Below, in pieces: positions 1-10,342 of a stretch of DNA of 43,066 bases. The stretch comes from Nitrospinota bacterium (GTDB taxonomy: Bacteria; UBA8248). The stretch is from NCBI GenBank assembly GCA_026706735.1, contig JAPOYD010000017.1, forward strand, positions 1 through 43,066, given 5' to 3'. The notes beneath the pieces are model-generated. The model ran no database searches and was not told the origin of the DNA. It worked only from the letters and a program-made list of their open reading frames with translations. The position numbers were made by a program, and so were the translations under genes. Numbering within the stretch: position 1 is the stretch's first letter; the number at the start of each line of letters is the position of its first letter.

Positions 1-1
1 A

Positions 2-106
2 TCTGTTACTGCAGTGGTTGCTTTTATTATCTGTTTGGCGGCGACACTTTATCCTGCGTGGCGAGATTCTCGCGTCGATCCGGTAGAAAACCTCCGTTAT
101 GGTTGA
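2..106 (+). CDS. C-terminal tail of LolC/LolE-type lipoprotein-releasing ABC permease (truncated by window start)
   Basis: Open frame reads SVTAVVAFIICLAATLYPAWRDSRVDPVENLRYG*, the typical FtsX/LolE C-terminus (YPAWRASRxxPVExLRYE), and overlaps lolD. Confidence 0.8.
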   Translation, partial: SVTAVVAFIICLAATLYPAWRDSRVDPVENLRYG

Positions 107-122
107 TTCGGGCACATTGGAG

Positions 123-833
123 ATGAGTGAGTCTGCTTCACCAGAGGGTGTGTTGCCGCAGGTCATCGTCACCAGGGGACTGGAAAAATCATACCCCATG
201 GGCAGCGGCGAGGTGATGGCTCTGAGCGGAGTCGATCTCGAAGTTGGTCATGGAGAGATGGTGGCCATCATGGGAGTCTCCGGAGCGGGGAAAACCACCT
301 TGCTCCACCTATTGGGAGCACTCGACAGACCGACGAAAGGCGAAGTGATTCTGGAGGGCAAGAGCCTCCATGAGCGCTCTGAAGCCGAGTTGGCTCGATT
401 GAGAAATCAGTATGTGGGTTTTGTATTCCAGTTTCATCACTTGCTGCCGGAGTTTTCCGGGCTGGAAAATGTTATGATACCCGGGTTGCTTCATGGCGCC
501 CGGAAAAAAGAGGTGGAGGAGCGGGCGAAGGAATTGTTGAGCCGGCTAGGGTTGGCCGATAGATGGGATCATCGGCCTGGAGAACTTTCAGGCGGTGAGC
601 AGCAAAGGGTTGCTATTGCACGCGCGTTAATTAACAATCCTTCTGTGGTGCTCGCGGATGAACCAACGGGGAATCTGGATTCATCGACTGCAGAAACGAT
701 CTTTGAATTGCTTCGAGAAATTAACGAAAGAAGCAGACAAACGATTTTGGTGGCGACGCACAATAGTTCGATGGCGAAAAGAATGGATCGTGTGATCGCC
801 GTGGTGGACGGAAAAATAGCTCATAAAAAGTAA
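123..833 (+). CDS. lolD: Lipoprotein-releasing ABC transporter ATP-binding protein LolD
   Basis: Walker A GVSGAGKTT, signature LSGGEQQRVAIARAL, Walker B VVLADEPTGNLD; follows the lolC/E tail. ORF open from 99; start at 123 (MSESAS) is plausible. Confidence 0.9.
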   Translation: MSESASPEGVLPQVIVTRGLEKSYPMGSGEVMALSGVDLEVGHGEMVAIMGVSGAGKTTLLHLLGALDRPTKGEVILEGKSLHERSEAELARLRNQYVGFVFQFHHLLPEFSGLENVMIPGLLHGARKKEVEERAKELLSRLGLADRWDHRPGELSGGEQQRVAIARALINNPSVVLADEPTGNLDSSTAETIFELLREINERSRQTILVATHNSSMAKRMDRVIAVVDGKIAHKK

Positions 834-843
834 GGAGGGCCGT

Positions 844-3288
844 ATGTTCAAGCGATTCACCGAGCGCGCCCGCAAAGTCATTATCCTGGCCAGAGAGGAA
901 GCGGAACACTACCGGCACGAATATCTGGGAACCGAACACATACTGCTTGGTGTGCTGAAGGACGGAGGCGGAATCGCCATCGCCGTTTTGCAGAAGCTGG
1001 GGGTCGACCCCAAACAGCTTCGCCTGGAGCTTGAACGCAACTTGCCCAAGAGTTTGAGTGGCCCCGTGGAAGGGGATATTCCGTTTACCCCGAAGGCGAA
1101 AAAAGTACTTGAATACGCCGTCGAAGAAGCCCGACTGATGGGCCACAACTATATCGGCACCGAACATCTGTTGTTGGGTATCGTTAGAGAGAAAGACGGA
1201 TTGGCGGCGAAGATTCTGGCCAGCTTCGGCGTGAAGCTCCAGCAAACGCGAGAGCAGACCATCAATCTCCTCAGGGAACCGGTGGCGGCGCGTTCTCGCG
1301 AGAAGAGCAAGACGCCCGCGCTCGATGAATTCGGGCGTGACCTCACGGAGTTTGCGGATGAGGGGAAACTCGATCCCGTCATCGGGCGGGAGCAGGAGAT
1401 AGAGCGCGTCATACAGATTCTCGCGAGAAGGACGAAAAACAACCCCGTCCTGATTGGAGAGCCCGGCGTCGGAAAAACGGCGATTGTCGAGGGTTTGGCT
1501 CAATCGATTATGTCCAAGGAAGTTCCCCAGATTTTGTACAACAAGCGCGTGGTTCAGCTTGATCTGGGCGCTTTGGTGGCGGGAACGAAATACCGCGGAC
1601 AGTTCGAGGCGCGCTTGAAAGCCATCATGAAGGAGATCACGCAGAGCCAGGATGTGATTATCTTCATCGATGAGTTGCATACATTGGTGGGCGCGGGCGC
1701 GGCGGAAGGCTCGATTGATGCTTCGAACATGCTGAAACCCGCACTCAGTCGTGGAGAAGTCCAGTGCATCGGTGCCACCACGCTTGATGAGTATCGGAAG
1801 TACATCGAGAAAAACGGCGCTCTGGAGCGTCGTTTCCAGACTGTCATGGTGGATCCGCCGTCCGTGGATGATACGGTCAGCATACTGAAGGGCCTGAGAG
1901 ACAAGTATGAAAAACACCATCGCGCGCAATTGACGGATGACGCGCTTGTCTCCGCAGTTCGCTTGTCGTCCCAATACGTATCGGATCGTTTCTTGCCGGA
2001 TAAGGCGATAGACGTCATTGATGAGGCGTGCAGCAAGGTTCGCCTCGAGAAAGAAACTTTCCCGACCAACATTCGGGATCTTCAGCGCCAAATTGAAGAA
2101 ACGGTTCGCACCAAAAAAGACATGATCGAAAAACAGGATTTTGAAAAGGCCGTCGAGTTGCGCGATCAGGAAGAGCAGGACAGGAGCAGACTCGACGAGT
2201 TGAAAACGGAATGGGAAGCGGGTCAAACGGATGAAGAACCGTATGTCACCGACGAGGATGTGGCCTATGTGGTCAGCCGGATGACCGGGATTCCGCTGCA
2301 GCGCATCGGGGAAGTGGAGAACGAACGTCTTCTTCGGATGGAAGAGGAGTTGAACAGCCACATCATCGGGCAAGAAGAAGCCACGCGTGTCTTGACGAAG
2401 GCGGTTCGCCGGGCGCGAGCGGGCCTGAAGGGGCCGAAACGCCCGATCGGCAGTTTCTTGTTCCTGGGTCCCACGGGTGTGGGCAAGACCGAGATGGCCA
2501 GAATGCTCGCTCAGTTCATGTTCGGCGATCCCGGCGCCCTCATTCGCATTGATATGAGCGAGTACATGGAGAGATTCAACGTCTCCCGCCTCACCGGAGC
2601 GCCTCCTGGATATGTCGGTTATGAAGAGGGCGGACAACTCACCGAGCGTGTTCGCAGAAAGCCTTATTCCGTCGTGATGCTCGATGAACTCGCGAAGGCG
2701 CACCCCGATGTCTACCACGTCTTGCTGCAGGTGATGGACGATGGTCTCCTCACGGACAGCTATGGCCGCAACATAGACTTCAAGAACACCATCATCATCA
2801 TGACTTCGAATTTGGCGGCGCGTGCCATTGAGAAAGGGACATCCCTCGGCTTCCAGAAGGTGGACACGGGCCTCGGATTCGACAAGATGAAGGACAGTAT
2901 TCGTGATGAGTTGAAGCGCACCTTCAACCCTGAGTTTCTGAACCGGATTGATGATGTCATCATCTTCCGGCCATTGACCCATGAAGACATCCTGAAAATC
3001 GTGGATATCGAAATAGCCAAAGTCAACGAGACGCTGAACGAAAAGGAAATGACGATTGAACTGAGCGACGAAGCCAAGGACTGGCTTGCCAAACAGGGGT
3101 TTGAGCCGGCTTATGGGGCGAGGCCTCTGCGTCGCGTCATCCAAAGACACATAGAAGATACCCTCAGCGAAGAAGTTTTGCATGGTAAATTCCAGGATGG
3201 GGGAACGATCCTGGCGAAGTTGGCTGGGGATGAATTGGTATTCGAACTGAAAGAAGACACGGAAGTGCTCAGTGTCCAAGACCTATAG
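844..3288 (+). CDS. clpC: ATP-dependent Clp protease ATP-binding subunit ClpC
   Basis: N-terminal Clp_N repeats ([20 protein letters not shown]), two AAA+ modules ([30 protein letters not shown]) and a UVR-like middle segment ([13 protein letters not shown]). Confidence 0.93.
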   Translation: MFKRFTERARKVIILAREEAEHYRHEYLGTEHILLGVLKDGGGIAIAVLQKLGVDPKQLRLELERNLPKSLSGPVEGDIPFTPKAKKVLEYAVEEARLMGHNYIGTEHLLLGIVREKDGLAAKILASFGVKLQQTREQTINLLREPVAARSREKSKTPALDEFGRDLTEFADEGKLDPVIGREQEIERVIQILARRTKNNPVLIGEPGVGKTAIVEGLAQSIMSKEVPQILYNKRVVQLDLGALVAGTKYRGQFEARLKAIMKEITQSQDVIIFIDELHTLVGAGAAEGSIDASNMLKPALSRGEVQCIGATTLDEYRKYIEKNGALERRFQTVMVDPPSVDDTVSILKGLRDKYEKHHRAQLTDDALVSAVRLSSQYVSDRFLPDKAIDVIDEACSKVRLEKETFPTNIRDLQRQIEETVRTKKDMIEKQDFEKAVELRDQEEQDRSRLDELKTEWEAGQTDEEPYVTDEDVAYVVSRMTGIPLQRIGEVENERLLRMEEELNSHIIGQEEATRVLTKAVRRARAGLKGPKRPIGSFLFLGPTGVGKTEMARMLAQFMFGDPGALIRIDMSEYMERFNVSRLTGAPPGYVGYEEGGQLTERVRRKPYSVVMLDELAKAHPDVYHVLLQVMDDGLLTDSYGRNIDFKNTIIIMTSNLAARAIEKGTSLGFQKVDTGLGFDKMKDSIRDELKRTFNPEFLNRIDDVIIFRPLTHEDILKIVDIEIAKVNETLNEKEMTIELSDEAKDWLAKQGFEPAYGARPLRRVIQRHIEDTLSEEVLHGKFQDGGTILAKLAGDELVFELKEDTEVLSVQDL

Positions 3289-3340
3289 TTTCACTGCAAA
3301 ATTGAAACTTGTTTCCCCTTTTTTCTCAGGGGGTGGTCTT

Positions 3341-5656
3341 ATGCGTGGTGCGGCGAAGGTTTTGGCCTGCGCCGTTTTGGCCTTCCTGTTTCTTGTTGCT
3401 GTTTCTCATGAGGCGATAGGGCAGTCGGCTTCACCGGCCATCACGGTACGGGCTATTGAAGTTAAGGGGAATCGCCGGGTCGATCGTTCCACGGTTCTTT
3501 TTTACGTTCGGCTGAAAGAGGAGCAAAACTACACCAACACAGAATTGGTCAAGCAAATCCGCGCGGATGTCCGAGCCATATACAAACTGGGATTTTTCCG
3601 GGATGTGAAAGTTCGGGTAGAGTCTCTTGAAGGGGGGCTCCGCGTAATATATCAACTCAGCGAAAAACCCACGATCAACCAGCTCGAAATCATCGGAAAC
3701 AGCAACCTGGACCTCGAGGAAATCCGCGATCGCATGACGGTGAAGGTTCAGACTATCGTCAACGAATCCATCCTTAAAGAAACTGTCCGAGATATCCGAA
3801 AACTATATCAGGAAAGCGGCTATTATTTCGCGAGCGTAGAAGCTGTTCTGAAAGAAAGTGGCCAGAACACGGTGGCCGTTACGTTCGTAATAGATGAGGG
3901 TGAAAAGGTAAGCATCGGTGGAATCAATTTTGAAGGCAACGAAAATGTCTCAAAAAGGGATTTGCTCAAAGCCATAGAAACCAGCGAAATGGGCATTTTC
4001 TCATTTTTTACGGGTTCTGGGATCTTTGACGAAGATGAACTGCAAAGGGATTTGGTACGGATTCGCTTATTGTATGAGAGTCGCGGATACGCAAAAGTTC
4101 AGGTTGGGCAGCCCGTTATTCGAGAGGAGCGAGAAAGAGGCCGGATATACATAACAATACCCATTAGCGAAGGTTTGCGTTACAGAATCGCGAAAATTGA
4201 TATACGCGGTGGAGAGGATGTTATCCCCCAGGAAGAGATCAGAAGGAAGTTGCATCTTTTTGTTGGCGATGTTTTCAATAAAACCCGCTTACTCTCCGAT
4301 GTGCAAGCGATAACGAATCAATTTTCGAACCGTGGCTATGCGTTTGCAGATGTCAATAGTTTCACGAAAACAGACGACAAGAAGAAGACGGTCGACGTTA
4401 TTGTGCGAATCAATAAAGGGCGTAGAGTATACATCGGAAAAGTGGGGGTGAAAGGCAACACCCGCACTCGTGAGAATGTAATTCGACGGGATGTCCGGGT
4501 TATAGAGGGGTCTCTCTACAGCAAGAGAGGATTGGATTTAACGCGTCAGCGTCTCGTCCGTAAGAATTATTTCGAAACGGTGAAAGTCGTTGAAAAACGG
4601 CGTCCTGACAGTGATGAAATACTCGACATCGAGATTGAGGTAAAGGAGAAACCGACCGGCTCAATAACGGGCGGCATCGGTCTGAACAGCGACGAGGGCG
4701 TTTACGGGCAAGGTGAATTAAGAGAGTCGAATTTATTCGGTAAGGGTTTGGTTGCTTCAATTTTCACCAGAATTTCTTCCGAGCGTTTTGATTTGGTGAC
4801 GGAATATTTTGATCCCAATTTCCGGGACTCAGGATACTCGCTTGGGGGCAGCCTGTTTTTTGTTGATCAGGAATATGACACTTTTGATAACCAAAAAAAG
4901 GGTGGACGAATAACGGTTGGCAAGGAATTTCAGGATTTCCTGAGGGGTTTCCTCTCTTATGAGATTGCGGAATCGGAAATCAGTAACGTTTCCGACACGG
5001 CGATAACCACGATTCTCGAGCAGGAAGGAGAAACTTTTCTCGAAAGCAGCATCATTCCAAGGCTGATCTACGATAGCTTGAACAGGCCAATTTTCCCGAC
5101 GGATGGCACGTACTGGAGTATCGCCTCCACGATCTCTACTTCTCTATTGGGCGGAAACGTCGACGTACTCACAGCAGAAGCGGAATTCAGGCAATACTAT
5201 AACATCGGGGAGCGTTTCCGGATCCGCGTTTTGCGGGATTTGGTTTTGAGTTTGAGGGGCAATGTCCGCTACGTTGACTCACTCAAGGGCGTAGTGCCTG
5301 CGTTCCGTCGTTTGTACGCCACCAGAAGGTACACCGTTCGAGGTTTCACTTCCAGCGACCTGGGTCCGAAGGATATGCAGGGAGAAGCCATAGGTGGATT
5401 CTCCGCCGCTCTCGCCTCTGTTGAATTGACGCATCCTTTCATCGGCCCGACTCAAGTCGCGGTTTTCTTTGATATGGGGAACATCTGGGATGAGGATAAT
5501 GCGTTCGATGTCGGGGAATTGCGATACGGCGCCGGAATCGGCTTGCGCATCGTGACGCCAATCGGTCCCATGCGGCTCGATATCGGATACAAGCTGGACA
5601 GAAAAGAGAACGAGCGCAGGAGGGAAGCGCACTTGGGAATCGGGGCTGCTTTTTAG
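3341..5656 (+). CDS. bamA: Outer membrane protein assembly factor BamA
   Basis: Signal peptide MRGAAKVLACAVLAFLFLVAV, POTRA repeats (IEVKGNRRVDRSTV, GNSNLDLEEIRDRM, INFEGNENVSKRDLL, GVKGNTRTRENVIRRDVRV), C-terminal beta-barrel with VRGF and terminal Phe. ORF is open from 3272. Confidence 0.92.
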   Translation: MRGAAKVLACAVLAFLFLVAVSHEAIGQSASPAITVRAIEVKGNRRVDRSTVLFYVRLKEEQNYTNTELVKQIRADVRAIYKLGFFRDVKVRVESLEGGLRVIYQLSEKPTINQLEIIGNSNLDLEEIRDRMTVKVQTIVNESILKETVRDIRKLYQESGYYFASVEAVLKESGQNTVAVTFVIDEGEKVSIGGINFEGNENVSKRDLLKAIETSEMGIFSFFTGSGIFDEDELQRDLVRIRLLYESRGYAKVQVGQPVIREERERGRIYITIPISEGLRYRIAKIDIRGGEDVIPQEEIRRKLHLFVGDVFNKTRLLSDVQAITNQFSNRGYAFADVNSFTKTDDKKKTVDVIVRINKGRRVYIGKVGVKGNTRTRENVIRRDVRVIEGSLYSKRGLDLTRQRLVRKNYFETVKVVEKRRPDSDEILDIEIEVKEKPTGSITGGIGLNSDEGVYGQGELRESNLFGKGLVASIFTRISSERFDLVTEYFDPNFRDSGYSLGGSLFFVDQEYDTFDNQKKGGRITVGKEFQDFLRGFLSYEIAESEISNVSDTAITTILEQEGETFLESSIIPRLIYDSLNRPIFPTDGTYWSIASTISTSLLGGNVDVLTAEAEFRQYYNIGERFRIRVLRDLVLSLRGNVRYVDSLKGVVPAFRRLYATRRYTVRGFTSSDLGPKDMQGEAIGGFSAALASVELTHPFIGPTQVAVFFDMGNIWDEDNAFDVGELRYGAGIGLRIVTPIGPMRLDIGYKLDRKENERRREAHLGIGAAF

Positions 5657-5691
5657 CAGTATTTGAGTCGATATTGTCTTTGAGATGGAGG

Positions 5692-6270
5692 ATGTTTGAC
5701 GTGAGGCGGCATGGCCCTGCTATTTTGCTCCTTTCGATATTTTTCATATTTGCCTACGCAGGCCATTCGGAATCGGCAAGTGTGAAATACGGCGTTGTCA
5801 ACATTCAGCGTGTATTACAGACTTCAAAAGGCGGACGCGCCGCTAGTTCGTCTTTGGAAAGGGAGAGAAAGAGGCTCCAAGGCACGATACAGAAAAGGCG
5901 CGATGATTTAGCTAAAATTGCGAATAAAGTGCGGGATTTACAATTGGAGATCGATCAGAAAAGCGCGATTTGGCGGCAAGAGGAAAAAGAACGCAAGGCG
6001 TTCGAGTTGAGATCCCAGAGGAGAGAATTTGCGCGTGAACAGGACAATCTGAGACGATTGGTGCGAGAGAGCGAACGAGACCTTCAAGATCGCCGAAGAA
6101 TAGCCACAGAGAAGGTTTTGAAAGAAGTTCGTGGCATTGTTGAGGAGATCGGGAAGAAAGAAGGTTTGGATGTCATTGTGGACAATGCATCCGGCGGCGT
6201 TTTGTTCGTCAACCCGAGAGTGGATCTCACAAAGAGGGTGATCAAGCTATACGACCAGAAGAAGAAATAA
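5692..6270 (+). CDS. skp: OmpH/Skp family periplasmic chaperone
   Basis: Signal peptide, then [33 protein letters not shown] coiled coil; sits between bamA and lpxD. Confidence 0.85.
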   Translation: MFDVRRHGPAILLLSIFFIFAYAGHSESASVKYGVVNIQRVLQTSKGGRAASSSLERERKRLQGTIQKRRDDLAKIANKVRDLQLEIDQKSAIWRQEEKERKAFELRSQRREFAREQDNLRRLVRESERDLQDRRRIATEKVLKEVRGIVEEIGKKEGLDVIVDNASGGVLFVNPRVDLTKRVIKLYDQKKK

Positions 6271-6271
6271 A

Positions 6272-7279
6272 ATGCTTCTCGCAGACATCGCTAATCTGCT
6301 TGGCGGTGAATTGATCGGTGACGGGAACGTAGATCTACAAGATGTAGCAGCTTATGAAGAGGCCTCACCGAAAGATTTGAGTTATGTGGAGTCGGCGAAA
6401 AAACTGAACACGCATTCTGATGCGGGCGCCCTCATCGCTCCCCGGGGTCTGGAAATTGGCCGGCCAGGTATTTCTACAATAAATCCTCGTTTATCTTTTG
6501 CCCGCGCAGTCTTGTTGTTCCGCCCACCCCGAAAATTCCAGCCGGGAATTGACGCCAACGCCAGTATCTCCGAGACGGCCCTTGTGGGAGATGGCGTGTA
6601 TGTAGGGCCATTCGCATCTCTTGCCAGTGGTGTTGTGGTAGGGGGCGGTTCCTATGTCGGGGCGGGTGTCCATATCGACCAGAATGTGAGGATAGGCTCT
6701 GGATGTCATATTTATCCGAATTGTGTTTTGTACGCTGATGTAGAGATAGGGTCTCGGGTGATCCTCCATGCGGGAGTCGTCGTCGGAGCAGATGGGTTTG
6801 GATATATTCCTGATGAGGAGGGTCGTATTTTCAAATACCCGCAAACGGGAAGAGTTGTCATTGAAGATGATGTGGAGATCGGTGCGAACAGCACGATTGA
6901 CCGCGCTACGTTGAAAGAGACGAGAATCGGCCGTGGAACGAAAATCGACAACCTGGTGCAAATTGCGCACAACGTCGAGATTGGGGAGGATTGCATACTG
7001 GCGAGCCAGGTGGGCATCTCGGGTAGTGCGAAAATTGGGCGGGGCGTCATGATGGGCGGCCGTGTCGGGGTAGCGGATCATGTTGAAATTGGTGATGGTG
7101 CGAAACTGGGAGCGGAGACCGGCGTTCCGAAGAGTCTGGAGGGAGGAAAAATGTATCTCCACACTCCGGCGACGGAAATTCACGATGCGCGCAGGCGAAT
7201 TGCGGTTCTGAGGAATTTGCCAAAGATGGCAGAGAGAATAAATGAACTCGAAAGAAAAATTGGTAAGTTAGAATCATGA
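6272..7279 (+). CDS. lpxD: UDP-3-O-(3-hydroxyacyl)glucosamine N-acyltransferase LpxD
   Basis: Hexapeptide repeats, GADGFGY motif, [11 protein letters not shown] catalytic His region. Confidence 0.94.
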   Translation: MLLADIANLLGGELIGDGNVDLQDVAAYEEASPKDLSYVESAKKLNTHSDAGALIAPRGLEIGRPGISTINPRLSFARAVLLFRPPRKFQPGIDANASISETALVGDGVYVGPFASLASGVVVGGGSYVGAGVHIDQNVRIGSGCHIYPNCVLYADVEIGSRVILHAGVVVGADGFGYIPDEEGRIFKYPQTGRVVIEDDVEIGANSTIDRATLKETRIGRGTKIDNLVQIAHNVEIGEDCILASQVGISGSAKIGRGVMMGGRVGVADHVEIGDGAKLGAETGVPKSLEGGKMYLHTPATEIHDARRRIAVLRNLPKMAERINELERKIGKLES

Positions 7280-7713
7280 TGGATAGGCAGCGAATACAAG
7301 AGTTGATTCCGCACCGGGATCCATTTCTTTTCATTGATCGGGTAACAGAGCTTGACCCGGAAGAAATTTCTATCGTAGCTCAGAAAAAAATCTCGAAAGA
7401 TGAACCATATTTAGATGGTCACTTCCCCGGGAATCCCATCATGCCGGGCGTGTTGGTCATAGAAGCGTTGGCGCAAACCGGTTTGATTTGCCTGTTCGAT
7501 TTGAAATTGATTGATCCGGACGGAGAATTTTTCTTCACCGGAATCGAGCAGGTAAAATTCAGGCATCCGGTTGTCCCGGGCGATTTGTTGCAGCTGCACG
7601 CAAAACTCCTGAAAAACAAAAGGACTATATGGAAATTTGAAGGACGGGCGTTTGTAGGGGAGCAAATCGCCGCCGAAGGTCTTTTCACCGCCTATGCTAC
7701 TCCCCGCTCTTGA
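7276..7713 (+). CDS. fabZ: 3-hydroxyacyl-ACP dehydratase FabZ
   Basis: [14 protein letters not shown] and [20 protein letters not shown] hot-dog signature; ATGA overlap with lpxD. Confidence 0.95.
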   Translation: MMDRQRIQELIPHRDPFLFIDRVTELDPEEISIVAQKKISKDEPYLDGHFPGNPIMPGVLVIEALAQTGLICLFDLKLIDPDGEFFFTGIEQVKFRHPVVPGDLLQLHAKLLKNKRTIWKFEGRAFVGEQIAAEGLFTAYATPRS

Positions 7714-7719
7714 TAGACA

Positions 7720-8502
7720 TTGAACGATATAGCCCCCACTTCTCATATCGACCCGGAAGCGCAAATCGGGCATGGTTTGAAAATCGGCCCGGGAGCTTTT
7801 GTGGGCGCAAACGTGATTCTTCGAGATGGATGTGAAATCGGGCCGAACGCGACCATTCAAGGACCTGCCGTTATAGGTGAAGGGTGCCGGATTTTTCCGA
7901 ATGCCGTTATCGGCTTGGAAGCGCAAATTGTCGATTTGCCACAGGATTCAGGCGGGGTCGAAATTGGAGCGGGTACGGTTATCCGTGAAACGGCGACAAT
8001 CCACCGTTCTATGTATCAGGGTCAAAACACGGTAATAGGCGGAAAATGCTACATCATGGTCGGTGCGCATGTGGGTCACGATTGCCGTGTGGGTGATGAG
8101 ACGGTCCTGGTGAATCATTGTTCGTTGGGAGGGCATGTGGAAGTCGGGGAAAAATGTTTCATATCCAATTTCATCGGCGTGCATCAGCGTATGCAGGTTG
8201 GTGAGGGTTCGATTCTGGTAGGTCCCATTGCGGTGAGGAAAGACGTGCCTCCGTTCGTTAAAATGGCGGGCACTCCTTTTCGCGTGGTTGGACTGAATGT
8301 GGTCGGTTTGCGCAGAAGAGGCGTTTCGGCTGAAGTGAGAGCTGACATCAAGAGGGCGTATAAAATCCTTTTCAACGAAACCGGTACAATGGCGCAAAAA
8401 ATAGAAATAATAGAAGCGCAAGCGCCGTTAGGAGCGGAAATTCAATCCGTGGTAGAATTCGTGCGCAATTCGAAGAACGGCATCTATCAAGGTCGCGTAT
8501 AA
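7720..8502 (+). CDS. lpxA: UDP-N-acetylglucosamine acyltransferase LpxA
   Basis: Left-handed beta helix hexapeptides; IMVGAHVGHDCRVGDETVLVNHCSLGGHVEVG catalytic His motif; TTG start. Confidence 0.94.
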   Translation: MNDIAPTSHIDPEAQIGHGLKIGPGAFVGANVILRDGCEIGPNATIQGPAVIGEGCRIFPNAVIGLEAQIVDLPQDSGGVEIGAGTVIRETATIHRSMYQGQNTVIGGKCYIMVGAHVGHDCRVGDETVLVNHCSLGGHVEVGEKCFISNFIGVHQRMQVGEGSILVGPIAVRKDVPPFVKMAGTPFRVVGLNVVGLRRRGVSAEVRADIKRAYKILFNETGTMAQKIEIIEAQAPLGAEIQSVVEFVRNSKNGIYQGRV

Positions 8503-8531
8503 GGGCAGGTTTTTTAAGAGGTTAAAAGCCC

Positions 8532-9503
8532 ATGCTGGATTCTCTGCGAGTTGGCGTCGTTGGTGTTGGCCATATGGGTAGTTATCATGTGGCTGCGCTT
8601 TCCGAGCTTTTGGAGGTGAATTTGGTAGCTGTTTGTGACTTGGTTCCCAGTCGCGCTCGGGAACTGGCTGATAGATATGGAGCGGAGGCGTTTTCTGATC
8701 CCGTCGATCTGATCGGTCGTGTGGATGCGGTTGCTATCGCTGTTCCCACCTTGCAGCATTTTGAGGTGTCCCGGATATTCCTTGAAAATCACATTCATGT
8801 ATTGGTGGAGAAGCCCATTTGTACAACGATGGAAGATGCTCGCAAACTGTTCGACATGGCCACCAAAAACAATCTGGTTCTTCATATCGGACATGTGGAA
8901 CGGTTCAACGGGGCCGTTCAGGAGTTGGGCAACATTGTAGATGCTCCCACCCTGATTGAATGCCGCAGGTTAGGGCCCTTCTCGCCGAGAGTTAGGGAAG
9001 ATGGAGTTGTCCTCGACTTGATGATCCACGATCTCGACATCGTTTTAAGGCTGGTGGATGAGGAGATCGATTTGCTCTCGGCAACTGGCGCGAGTGTTTT
9101 GTCTGATCGAGATGACGTGGCGAATGTGCAGATTTGCTTTGCCAATGGATGTCTGGCGAACCTTACAGCAAGCCGGATGACGCAGAACAAGATCAGGACA
9201 CTTTCCGTATCTCAACCGGACGCGTTTATTACGCTCGATTATGCGGACCAGGAACTCCGAATTCACCGTCAGGCGATGAGTGAACACCAATTGACCCGTG
9301 AGGAACTCAAATATCGCGAACAATTTCAAGTTGAAAGGGTATTTGTTCATAAAGGCAATCCGCTCAAGCTGGAATTGCGGCATTTCTTGCAATCGGTGCA
9401 GCTCCTGAATGTTGTTTCTGATCCGGAAAAAGAATTACGGTCTTTGGAGGTTGCCCTTCGTGTCGTAGAGATGCTGAAAAGCACGATGCCCTCGACTCAC
9501 TAA
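8532..9503 (+). CDS. Gfo/Idh/MocA family oxidoreductase (GnnA-like candidate)
   Basis: N-terminal Rossmann GVGHMGSYHVAAL, EKPICTTMEDA motif, ending in a C-terminal Gfo/Idh domain; immediately downstream of lpxA. Confidence 0.85.
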   Translation: MLDSLRVGVVGVGHMGSYHVAALSELLEVNLVAVCDLVPSRARELADRYGAEAFSDPVDLIGRVDAVAIAVPTLQHFEVSRIFLENHIHVLVEKPICTTMEDARKLFDMATKNNLVLHIGHVERFNGAVQELGNIVDAPTLIECRRLGPFSPRVREDGVVLDLMIHDLDIVLRLVDEEIDLLSATGASVLSDRDDVANVQICFANGCLANLTASRMTQNKIRTLSVSQPDAFITLDYADQELRIHRQAMSEHQLTREELKYREQFQVERVFVHKGNPLKLELRHFLQSVQLLNVVSDPEKELRSLEVALRVVEMLKSTMPSTH

Positions 9504-9511
9504 CACTTCCC

Positions 9512-10342
9512 ATGTCGGATTCCCCAGAGAGAATTGGCCTCGTTGCAGGCTCAGGCGGTTTGTCTTCCGAGTTTGTTTCCTGCGCGAAAAAACAGGGCAA
9601 GCATGTGTCCGTTGTGGCTTTGTCCGCTGAAATCGAGGAAACGTTATCATGTGAGGCGGATTCCGTAATCCACATCCCTCCCACCCAGCCGAATAAAATC
9701 ATCCGGTTTTTCAGTGATGAGGGCGTTGAAGAAATAGGGCTCGTTGGAAAGGTGGAGAAAAGCATTTTATTTCAATCTTTGCGCTTCGATTTCACCGCTT
9801 TGCGCTTCATGAAAAGCGCCAGGAATACGGCCGATGCAACGATCATGGATGCCGTTATTGAGTTTGTGGAAGAAAACGGGATGAAGGTGATAGCCCAAAC
9901 GAAATATCTCGAGCATCTCATTACCCCATCGGGGAGTATAACGAAAAAGAAGTTGCGCCAAAATCAACGAAAAGACGCCGAGTATGCGTTTCAGATGGCC
10001 CGGAGCGTTGCGGCGCTGGATATTGGCCAGACCGTGGTGGTCCACAAGGGGACGGTGGTTGCCGTGGAAGGTGTCGAAGGTACGAATGAGGCGATTCGAA
10101 GGGGATGCGCTCTCGCCGGGAAAGGGGCTGTTGTTTGTAAGGTGGCCCGTCCGAAACAGGATATGCGCTATGACGTTCCTGCAGTGGGACCCGAGACCTT
10201 GCAAGTGATGCGCGAAGGTGGCGTTTCGGTATTGATTCTGGAAGCGGAGCGAACATTTCTCATCGATCGCGAGCGCTTGATACGGGAAGCCGACGCAACG
10301 GGCATCATCGTTGTCGGCTGGTCGGAAAATGAACAGGGATGA
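9512..10342 (+). CDS. lpxI: UDP-2,3-diacylglucosamine diphosphatase LpxI (DUF1009)
   Basis: IGLVAGSGGLSSEFVSCAKKQG N-terminus; DIGQTVVVHKGTVVAVEGVEGTNEAIRRG motif; adjacent to lpxB. Confidence 0.9.
   Translation: MSDSPERIGLVAGSGGLSSEFVSCAKKQGKHVSVVALSAEIEETLSCEADSVIHIPPTQPNKIIRFFSDEGVEEIGLVGKVEKSILFQSLRFDFTALRFMKSARNTADATIMDAVIEFVEENGMKVIAQTKYLEHLITPSGSITKKKLRQNQRKDAEYAFQMARSVAALDIGQTVVVHKGTVVAVEGVEGTNEAIRRGCALAGKGAVVCKVARPKQDMRYDVPAVGPETLQVMREGGVSVLILEAERTFLIDRERLIREADATGIIVVGWSENEQG

Noticed and set aside
721-3279. 852-aa minus-strand ORF antisense to clpC
   Set aside because: Exact shadow of a confidently identified ClpC; composition is low-complexity shadow type with no recognisable domain, consistent with codon-bias-induced antisense openness.
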